A stretch of DNA of 64,000 nucleotides from an uncultured Clostridia bacterium (GTDB lineage Bacteria; Bacillota; Clostridia; Saccharofermentanales; Saccharofermentanaceae): assembly GCA_947165785.1 (NCBI GenBank), contig CAMVBS010000001.1, positions 54,650 through 118,649 on the forward strand, in the 5' to 3' direction. Below, piece after piece: positions 56,944-64,000 of this stretch (positions are counted from its first letter, which is position 1; each line of letters begins with the position of its first letter). A program made the position numbers and the translations under genes. Under the pieces are notes generated by a model. That model made no database searches, had not been told where the DNA came from, and saw nothing but the letters and a program-made list of their open reading frames with translations.

Positions 56944-58923
56944 ATGAAATTGAAAGAAAGAATGATCAGGATAGCCGCGCTTACTGTCGCGGCTGTTTCC
57001 GTTGTCATCTTTACGGTCGGCAGTAAAGATCTGCTGGCAGATGATGAGACACCCTCTGAGGGCGCTACGGTAGTCATTCAGACGGATGATGAAGATGCAT
57101 CAGAAGATGATTCGGAATTGGTTGATGTCAGTAACAGTGTCGCAGACAAGGATTCATCTGATGAAGGATCTGATGTTAATGAACAGGATAAGGATAAGAC
57201 TCCGGACCAGCCTGATAATAAGGAAACCGAGACAACTGTTACTCCCACAGTCGATCCGACGGTTACACCTGAAATAACACAGGAGCCTGAAAAAAATCCG
57301 GAGGAAACTGATACCAAGGATGAGGATAAAGTTCCTGCAGATTCCGATATCAGAAAGTTTGTTGAGAGACTTTATTCCACATGCCTTGACCGTGGTTCAG
57401 ATGTTGACGGTATCGATTACTGGAGCAAAGTCCTTTATGATCACGAGAGGACCGGTGCAAGTGTAGCGGTAGATTTCGTATTCAGTGAGGAATATCTGTC
57501 CAAGAACGCATCTGATGAAGAATTCCTTAAGATGCTCTACTATGCATTCTTTGACAGAGAACCTGATAAGGAAGGTATGGATTACTGGCTCTTCCAGATG
57601 AAGAACAGCGGCTGTACCAGAAGAAAGATATTCGAGTGTTTTGTTAACTCTCAGGAGTTCTATGATATCTGTGATAATTTCGGGATAGTCCGCGGTTATT
57701 ATGAATCAGATGATCCCGAAGATCTTAAGCCTGAGAATGCTCTTTTTACCAAGGAAGAATTCGATATCTTCAACTTTGTTGAGAGATTATACGGAACCTG
57801 CCTTAACAGAGGATCTGATCTTGACGGTATAAGGTATTGGACAAGGCAGCTCTCATCCAAGGCTAGGAGCGGAGCTCAGGTATCCTACGAATTCGTATTC
57901 AGTGAAGAGTATCTCGGAAAGAATACATCGGATGAAGAGTTCTTGAAGATGCTCTATTATGCTTTCTTTGACAGAGAGCCTGACGATGACGGCTTTAAAT
58001 ACTGGCTCGATACGCTTCAGAATACTTTGTATACTCGAAAATACATTTTCCAGTGTTTTGTAAACTCTGATGAGAATAAGGAGATCTGCGATAAGTATGG
58101 TATCGACAGAGGCGCTTACTTTTCCGATGACCCTTGTGATCAGTATCCTGAGATCGCCAAGTTCGTTGAAAGACTATATAATAATGTCCTTGGAAGGACT
58201 TCCGAAAAAGACGGCATTGACTACTGGACTTTGAATCTCGGTACATTTGAGATGACACCAAAGGAAGTAGCCAACAGATTCTTTGATTCTCAGGAGTTTA
58301 AGGATAAGAATACAACGGATGAAGAATATGTTGATGTCCTTTACAAGACCTGTATGGGCCGTGATCCTGAAGCTGACGGCAAGACTTTCTGGCTTGACGG
58401 TTTAAAAGATAAGACCTATACACGTACCGATGTCCTGAACTTCTTTATAAGCTGTGAAGAGTTTGACACTATCATGAAAGCAACCGGCATAGTTGAAAAG
58501 CCTATCGTTACGGTTGCCCGTCAAGAGGTAGGACAGGAGGGAGGAAAACCTTATCTTGAATGGTACGGTTATAAGTACAGGATCGAATGGTGTGCCGTCT
58601 TTGTAAGTTGGTGTGCAAATCAGTGCGGATATATAGACAGCGGTGTCGTACCTAAGTACAAGTGGTGTTTGGATGCCAAGGACTGGTTCATAAAGAAAGG
58701 CCGCTGGGTAAGCGATAATATGTACCGTCCGAAGAGCGGAGATATCATCTTCTTTGATTGGAACGGAAACGGTGTCATCGATCATACGGGTATCGTTGTC
58801 GGAACTGATGCAACAGGAAGGATCCACACTATCGAAGGTAACAAAAAGGATGCAGTAAGAAACGACAGAGTTATCTATGTAGGTGATCCTGATATTTGCG
58901 GTTACGGTATTCCTGCATATTGA
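56944..58923 (+). CDS. secreted protein with three DUF4214-like repeats and C-terminal CHAP amidase domain
   Basis: Signal peptide; FVERLYSTCLDRGSDVDGIDYWSKVL repeated three times; CHAP core RIEWCAVFVSWCANQCG...GDIIFFDWNGNGVIDHTGIVVG. Confidence 0.87.
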   Translation: MKLKERMIRIAALTVAAVSVVIFTVGSKDLLADDETPSEGATVVIQTDDEDASEDDSELVDVSNSVADKDSSDEGSDVNEQDKDKTPDQPDNKETETTVTPTVDPTVTPEITQEPEKNPEETDTKDEDKVPADSDIRKFVERLYSTCLDRGSDVDGIDYWSKVLYDHERTGASVAVDFVFSEEYLSKNASDEEFLKMLYYAFFDREPDKEGMDYWLFQMKNSGCTRRKIFECFVNSQEFYDICDNFGIVRGYYESDDPEDLKPENALFTKEEFDIFNFVERLYGTCLNRGSDLDGIRYWTRQLSSKARSGAQVSYEFVFSEEYLGKNTSDEEFLKMLYYAFFDREPDDDGFKYWLDTLQNTLYTRKYIFQCFVNSDENKEICDKYGIDRGAYFSDDPCDQYPEIAKFVERLYNNVLGRTSEKDGIDYWTLNLGTFEMTPKEVANRFFDSQEFKDKNTTDEEYVDVLYKTCMGRDPEADGKTFWLDGLKDKTYTRTDVLNFFISCEEFDTIMKATGIVEKPIVTVARQEVGQEGGKPYLEWYGYKYRIEWCAVFVSWCANQCGYIDSGVVPKYKWCLDAKDWFIKKGRWVSDNMYRPKSGDIIFFDWNGNGVIDHTGIVVGTDATGRIHTIEGNKKDAVRNDRVIYVGDPDICGYGIPAY

Positions 58924-58958
58924 TTTTTGCAATCATGTGATATAAAATATCACGGCAT

Positions 58959-59034
58959 CGGGGTGTGGCTCAGGTGGTAGAGTGCTTGCTTCGGGAGCAA
59001 GAGGCCGCGAGTTCGAGTCTCGCCACTCCGACCA
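58959..59034 (+). tRNA. tRNA-Pro (CGG), CCA encoded
   Basis: CGGGGTG/CACTCCG acceptor, anticodon loop ttCGGga, GTTCGAGTC T-loop, ACCA end. Confidence 0.95.
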
Positions 59035-59046
59035 TGATATTTCAAG

Positions 59047-59073
59047 AAAGTTGTCCTATGGGCAACTTTTTTT
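59047..59073 (+). terminator. intrinsic terminator after tRNA-Pro
   Basis: AAGTTGtCCtatGGgCAACTTTTTTT. Confidence 0.85.
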
Positions 59074-59192
59074 GTGGATGCAATTCACATACAAGCCCCT
59101 GGTATTAGGCGGTCATTTCGTGCATTTCCCATATGGGAGTTCCATAAATTAAGTGTATATTGATAATCGTGAAAAATTCTATGAGGTGTGGT

Positions 59193-60830
59193 ATGGGTAA
59201 GAAAAGACCGTTTTTTGGACACTATAAGAAGATCTTTGTAAATGAATTTAAAGGTTATAACGGTAAGAAATTCGTAGGTGATATCGCTGCCGGTATAACT
59301 GTCGGAGCAGTTGCGCTTCCTCTGGCATTGGCATTCGGTGCCGCAAGCGTTGATGCTGAACACGCTGCTATCGGTATTGCAGGCGGTCTTATCACGGCTA
59401 TCATCGCAGGTATCATAAGCGGACTTCTTGGAGGCGGAAGCTTTCAGATCTCAGGACCTACGGGTGCCATGGCAGTTGTCCTCGGTACCATTGTTTCAGG
59501 TAAATACGGTCTTACCGGAATGTTCCTTGCTACATTTATCTCCGGTGCTATATTGCTCCTTTGCGGTCTTTTGCGATTCGGACGACTTGTTCAGTTCATA
59601 CCGAAGCCTGTTGTTACGGGCTTTACATCTGGTATCGCCCTCGTAATCGCAATCGGTCAGCTCGGAAATGCCTTCGGAGTCACGGTTAAAGGTGAGACGA
59701 CCATAGATAAGGTTGTATGCTTTATCAAGAACATCGGTTCAACTGATGTTAAGGCGTTGGGATTAACGTTGGCAGTTGTAGCTATCATGTTCCTTTATCC
59801 TAAGAAACTCAGTAAATACGTTCCTGCATCTCTTGTTTCCATCATCGTGATCACGGTTGCAGCAACGCTTCTTAAGCTTGAAGTTCATACCATCGGATCT
59901 ATCCCGAGATCTATCATCAACTCTGAGGTCCTTGATATCCGTAATGTTGATCTTGACATGACAAAGAGCGTAATCGGTTATGCTATCACGATCTCACTTC
60001 TCGGTATGATCGAGAGCCTTCTTTGCGGTACTTGTGCCGCTGCCATGAAAAAAGAGAAGTTCGACTCCAACGTCGAGCTTATCGCTCAGGGACTTGCCAA
60101 CATGACAGTTCCGTTCTTCGGCGGTGTTCCTTCAACGGCAGCTATTGCCCGTACATCCGTTGCTATCAAGAGCGGCGGTAATACAAGACTTACATCCGTG
60201 TTCCAGTCCGTGTTCCTCGTTCTTTGTATGTTTATACTTGCACCTGTCATCGGAATGGTTCCGTATCCGGCTCTTGCAGGCGTACTTATCGTTACGGCTA
60301 TCAAGATGAACGACTTCAAGACAATCGGTTTCTACTTTAAGAACAAGCTTCTTGAGCCGCTCCTTCTTTGCTTTGTAACGATGATCGCAACTGTGCTTCT
60401 CGATCTTACATACGCGATCCTCATCGGTGTTGCTCTTTCCATGATCATCATGATAAAGAACCTCGCATCCATCAATGTTACAGTCGAGGAAGAGACATTG
60501 ATCGAGAAGAAAGACTGTGCAGTAGTTTACAGCGTAGGTGCTTACTTCTTTGCCAACGGTCGTGAGCTTTTGAAGGCTATCGAGAAGACACCTAGAAACT
60601 ATGACTGCTATATCTTTTCCTTCAGAGGCGTAGTCTTTGTGGACCTTTCAGCTGAGCAGGATATCCTCGAGGCAGTTGAATACCTTAAGAGTAAGAATGC
60701 GGAGTTCTGTTTTGTAGGTATAAATGACACAGTCATGCGCTCTCTCGAGAAGGTCGGTTTTCCTGAGAAAGTCGGCAAGGAGCATATCTATGCAAACCTC
60801 GAAGAATATGTAAAAGCAGGTAATTCCTGA
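59193..60830 (+). CDS. SulP family anion transporter with STAS domain
   Basis: DIAAGITVGAVALPLALAFGAAS...ISGPTGAMAVVL...GMIESLLCGTCAAAMKKEKFDSNVELIAQGLAN; C-terminal STAS-like. Confidence 0.93.
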   Translation: MGKKRPFFGHYKKIFVNEFKGYNGKKFVGDIAAGITVGAVALPLALAFGAASVDAEHAAIGIAGGLITAIIAGIISGLLGGGSFQISGPTGAMAVVLGTIVSGKYGLTGMFLATFISGAILLLCGLLRFGRLVQFIPKPVVTGFTSGIALVIAIGQLGNAFGVTVKGETTIDKVVCFIKNIGSTDVKALGLTLAVVAIMFLYPKKLSKYVPASLVSIIVITVAATLLKLEVHTIGSIPRSIINSEVLDIRNVDLDMTKSVIGYAITISLLGMIESLLCGTCAAAMKKEKFDSNVELIAQGLANMTVPFFGGVPSTAAIARTSVAIKSGGNTRLTSVFQSVFLVLCMFILAPVIGMVPYPALAGVLIVTAIKMNDFKTIGFYFKNKLLEPLLLCFVTMIATVLLDLTYAILIGVALSMIIMIKNLASINVTVEEETLIEKKDCAVVYSVGAYFFANGRELLKAIEKTPRNYDCYIFSFRGVVFVDLSAEQDILEAVEYLKSKNAEFCFVGINDTVMRSLEKVGFPEKVGKEHIYANLEEYVKAGNS

Positions 60831-60869
60831 TATAATCGTTACATATCTTTTTCGAAAAGGAGAATCATA

Positions 60870-61364
60870 ATGATCGCGATCGCAGCAGTAGATAAGAATT
60901 GGGCAATCGGAAATAAAGGAGACCTTCTCATATCTCTTCCGGAGGATCAGAAGGGTGTATTCAGGGTATATACGGCTGGTAATACGGTCGTATTCGGAAG
61001 AAAGACCCTGATGACCTTTAAAGATCAGAAACTTCTCCCTAAAAGGATCAACATAATACTTAGCCGCAACAAGTCTTTCGAGAAGGAAGGAGCTGTTATC
61101 CTTCATTCCACTGATGAGCTTGATTCGTATGCCAAAAGCCATCCTGATGAGAAGATCTTTGTCATTGGCGGTGAGGAGATCTATAAAACTCTTCTTCCGA
61201 TCTGCGACGAAGCTATCATAACCAAGATCAACCATGAGTTTGAGGCTGATGCATATTTCCCGAACCTGGATGAGGATGAAGAGTGGGAGCTTACTAAGGT
61301 GGAAGATACCGTAATGTCTGAAAAGGGCGTATCTTTCAACGTTTGCCATTATTCCCGTAAATAA
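60870..61364 (+). CDS. folA: dihydrofolate reductase
   Basis: MIAIAAVDKNWAIGNKGDLLISLPEDQ...TVVFGRKTLMTF...IILSRN...FVIGGEEIYKTLLP. Confidence 0.92.
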   Translation: MIAIAAVDKNWAIGNKGDLLISLPEDQKGVFRVYTAGNTVVFGRKTLMTFKDQKLLPKRINIILSRNKSFEKEGAVILHSTDELDSYAKSHPDEKIFVIGGEEIYKTLLPICDEAIITKINHEFEADAYFPNLDEDEEWELTKVEDTVMSEKGVSFNVCHYSRK

Positions 61365-61428
61365 ATGCAGTTGTGCACAATGCACAAAAGAATAGACTAG
61401 AAATTATATAAACTGTACAAAAGATTCG

Positions 61429-61457
61429 TTGACGTTGTTACCCTCTAAGGCTATCAT
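61429..61457 (+). promoter_or_regulatory. sigma-A-type promoter of the 86-aa ORF
   Basis: TTGACG - 17 nt - TATCAT. Confidence 0.7.
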
Positions 61458-61528
61458 ATAGTTGTCGGTAGGAGATACCGGCACAGACCAAATGATATAT
61501 GATAAATGCCTATAAGGAGGTAATTCAG

Positions 61529-61789
61529 ATGAAAGCTTTTGTAATGCATGACATTGATGTACAGACACTGATGAAGGCACTTGATGAGTGCAAGGGCGAT
61601 GTAATGCTCATCACAGAGGAAGGCGATCACTTCAACCTCAAGAGTAAGCTCAGCCAGATCACAGGTATCATGAAGCTTATCGAGGGTGGTATCGTATGCA
61701 ACGCTAAGATCTACTGCTCTGATCCTGACGACGAAGCATTGCTTTTCAGACTCAACTTGTTTGGTACAATCGAGGAGATCGAGGACTGA
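61529..61789 (+). CDS. small protein of unknown function (86 aa)
   Basis: SD aaggaggt; MKAFVMHDIDVQTLMKALDECKGDVMLITEEGDHFNLKSKLSQITGIMKLIEGGIV...; own promoter and terminator. Confidence 0.8.
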   Translation: MKAFVMHDIDVQTLMKALDECKGDVMLITEEGDHFNLKSKLSQITGIMKLIEGGIVCNAKIYCSDPDDEALLFRLNLFGTIEEIED

Positions 61790-61815
61790 TCTCCTAACAC
61801 TTTAAGAGAATCAAC

Positions 61816-61850
61816 GGGAGGTTGCCCCTAACGGGGCGGCCTCCTTTTTT
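61816..61850 (+). terminator. intrinsic terminator after 86-aa gene
   Basis: GGGAGGttGCCCCtaacGGGGCggCCTCCTTTTTT. Confidence 0.9.
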
Positions 61851-61963
61851 ACTTGCTGTCAGGCCTTTTGAGGGCCTCGCTTTTATTATTTATATAAATA
61901 ATTAGCATAAAATAATCATTATGCTATAATGAGAATGCCTTAATGGCGCCTATAGGAGAACTT

Positions 61964-62719
61964 ATGAACAAATATGTGTTTAATGCCAGAGATATTGCAG
62001 CGTACCTGAAGTGGTTTAATGTACCGAGTTATCTTGAAGTTACGTACATGCAGTATTTCTTTTCGATAAGCAAGAAGATACTTGCTGAACCATTAACGAG
62101 AGACTTTGAAAAGTTTAAGAATGAAGTCTACCGTGAGCTTTACTATCTTTGGGCCAATGGATTTGAAGATGACAGATCTGATATTTCCAAGATGCCTGCT
62201 GACGGTCAGCTCTCACTTATATGTGATCAGGATTGTATAAATCTCGAGTCTTACATGAAGCTCATTACGCTTCATCTTATCTTTTCGAGATATCTTCCGT
62301 ATGTAAAGATCAATTTCTACGGCATACCTTTCTCTTTGGGTATCAAGTGCGAATTCTCTGATTACGAGGAGAATGTCTGCAAAGTGTTTGAGGGACTTAA
62401 CCTTACATGTACTGATACTTTCGGTAAGCCGTTCGATATAAGACTCGGTGTGCCGGATGAGCTTTTGTGCGTTTCCTTGAATGAAGAATTCAAGCAGCGC
62501 ATTAGTGGAGAAAAAGACTTCAGAATGCTCATCAGGAACCAGGAAATGAAACATATGCAGGAACTTAAGGAGAAATCAATGGAGATCTTCGGTTCCATGA
62601 ATAAAAAGCAGGAATCGCCTGTGACTAAGACAAGACCCAGGTCACAGCATAAGGAACGTAAGAATGTCAGGCAGCCTAAGGGGGCTCCATTAAAAAATAT
62701 TGACGGAGAGAAAAAATGA
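61964..62719 (+). CDS. hypothetical protein
   Basis: MNKYVFNARDIAAYLKWFNVPSYLEV...; SD taggagaa; ATGA overlap with next gene. Confidence 0.7.
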   Translation: MNKYVFNARDIAAYLKWFNVPSYLEVTYMQYFFSISKKILAEPLTRDFEKFKNEVYRELYYLWANGFEDDRSDISKMPADGQLSLICDQDCINLESYMKLITLHLIFSRYLPYVKINFYGIPFSLGIKCEFSDYEENVCKVFEGLNLTCTDTFGKPFDIRLGVPDELLCVSLNEEFKQRISGEKDFRMLIRNQEMKHMQELKEKSMEIFGSMNKKQESPVTKTRPRSQHKERKNVRQPKGAPLKNIDGEKK

Positions 62720-64000
62720 GCGAGTACAAATTAGGATTGGATATCGGTTCTACAACGATCAAAGTCGTTCTTCTGGAAGATGAAAAGATCGTTCATTCTG
62801 AGTATAAGAGACATCATTCCGATATTTCAGGTCTTCTCAACGAACTTTTGAAAGATCTTGAAAAACTCTACCCGGGACTTAAGACAAAAGTTACCATTAC
62901 GGGTTCCGGCGGACTTTCTGTTGCTAACTGGCTTAAGCTGGATTTCGTTCAGGAAGTCATGGCTGAGACGGTTGCCATCAATAAATATCATCCGGAGACC
63001 GATGTCATCATCGAGCTTGGCGGTGAGGATGCAAAGATCACATATATGCATCCTGTGCTTGAGCAGAGAATGAACGGTACATGTGCAGGCGGTACAGGCG
63101 CATTTATCGATCAGATGGCTCAGCTCCTTCAGACTGATGCTGACGGTCTTAATAACTTTGCAAAGGACTACAGATCTCTTTATACGATCGCTAGCCGTTG
63201 CGGTGTTTTCGCGAAGAGTGATCTTCAGCCGCTCATCAATGAAGGCGCAGCCAAGGAAGACCTCGCGGCTTCCATCTACCAGTCTGTTGTTAATCAGACC
63301 ATTGCAGGACTTGCATGCGGACGTCCTATCAAGGGTCATGTAGCATTCCTTGGAGGTCCTTTGTTCTTCAATTCGGAACTTCGTGCTGCTTTTGAAAGAA
63401 CTCTTAAAGACAGCGTTGATTCTTTCTGGATGCCTGATGAGGCTCAGATCTACGTTGCTTTGGGTGCCGCATTAAGTTCCAAGGGTGAGGATGTAGACCT
63501 CAATGATCTTATCAAGAGATTCGGAAATAAAGACGGCTTTACACCTGATATCATCCGTATCGATCCGCTTTTTAAGAATGAAGAAGAAAAGAAGGCTTTC
63601 GATGAAAGACATGCCAAGGACATGATCGAGATCCATGATTTCAAAGAGCAGAAGGGTCCGATGTTCCTTGGTATCGACGCAGGTTCCACAACTACAAAGG
63701 CAGTCGTCATAAATGAAAAGGGTGAACTTTGCTACACGTATTATGCTGGTAACAAAGGTAATCCTGTAATGAGCGCAGTTAATATCGTTAAGGACATCTA
63801 TAAGCAGATGCCTAAGGATTGCTATATCTCATATTCCTGCGTAACGGGTTACGGTGAGAATATCATCAAGGCCGCTTTGGGAGTTGATATCGGTGAGATC
63901 GAGACCATGGCGCACTTCCAGTCTGCCAAGTTCTTCTGTCCTGATGTTGATTTCATCATCGATATCGGCGGTCAGGATATGAAGTGTATGAGGATCAGGA
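62716..64000 (+). CDS. acyl-CoA dehydratase activase (2-hydroxyglutaryl-CoA dehydratase activator/DUF2229-type), 3' end outside window
   Basis: Manually translated, absent from ORF track because it runs off the end: MSEYKLGLDIGSTTIKVVLLEDEK...GGTGAFIDQMAQLL...SRCGVFAKSDLQPLINEGAAKEDLAASI...FLGIDAGSTTTKAVVI. Confidence 0.9.
   Translation, partial: MSEYKLGLDIGSTTIKVVLLEDEKIVHSEYKRHHSDISGLLNELLKDLEKLYPGLKTKVTITGSGGLSVANWLKLDFVQEVMAETVAINKYHPETDVIIELGGEDAKITYMHPVLEQRMNGTCAGGTGAFIDQMAQLLQTDADGLNNFAKDYRSLYTIASRCGVFAKSDLQPLINEGAAKEDLAASIYQSVVNQTIAGLACGRPIKGHVAFLGGPLFFNSELRAAFERTLKDSVDSFWMPDEAQIYVALGAALSSKGEDVDLNDLIKRFGNKDGFTPDIIRIDPLFKNEEEKKAFDERHAKDMIEIHDFKEQKGPMFLGIDAGSTTTKAVVINEKGELCYTYYAGNKGNPVMSAVNIVKDIYKQMPKDCYISYSCVTGYGENIIKAALGVDIGEIETMAHFQSAKFFCPDVDFIIDIGGQDMKCMRIR

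Noticed and set aside
1-64000. Mobile element, prophage, restriction-modification, toxin-antitoxin or other defence island
   Set aside because: No transposase, integrase, phage structural, nuclease-methylase or TA-like ORFs recognised in either strand

Overview
This 64 kb window looks like a chromosomal, housekeeping-rich segment of a Clostridia-type (Bacillota) genome with moderate GC. The lineage is inferred from gene content and order, the T-box, and infC-rpmI-rplT; I did no database search. It holds about 55 credible protein genes, three tRNAs (Leu-UAA, initiator fMet, Pro-CGG), a T-box leader upstream of thrS, an infC leader with an AUU start codon, and many intrinsic terminators. I saw no transposon, prophage, CRISPR array, toxin/antitoxin or recognisable defence island. 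Main modules: rdgB / ACT / hom; a glutamine synthetase; malic enzyme; Lrp plus aminotransferase; prfB; VanW; infC-rpmI-rplT; TrmH-type methyltransferase plus two TrkA-like genes plus trkH; gltX-glnS; mnmA; ilvE; PHP-nagA-Crp/Fnr; cdaA fused to a YbbR domain; GH5 and CapA-like lipoproteins; a purine cluster with split purH functions; nadD-yqeK fusion plus rsfS; comEA; thrS; and cell-surface proteins (DUF4214x3-CHAP, Q/Y-repeat membrane protein, TEATT-repeat membrane protein). I did not find an unmistakable new multi-gene system. The best leads are: (1) a single-polypeptide CdaA-CdaR fusion; (2) a dehydroquinate-synthase-fold protein with all three expected metal ligands replaced; (3) a strongly folded, probably non-coding RNA between trkH and glnS; (4) a Q/Y-rich prion-like tail on a membrane protein; (5) three genes whose extended -10 promoters suggest leaderless mRNAs; (6) a CX2CX8C insert in a Crp/Fnr regulator. 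Coordinates come from the supplied ORF track, with starts refined by eye using Shine-Dalgarno (SD) sites.
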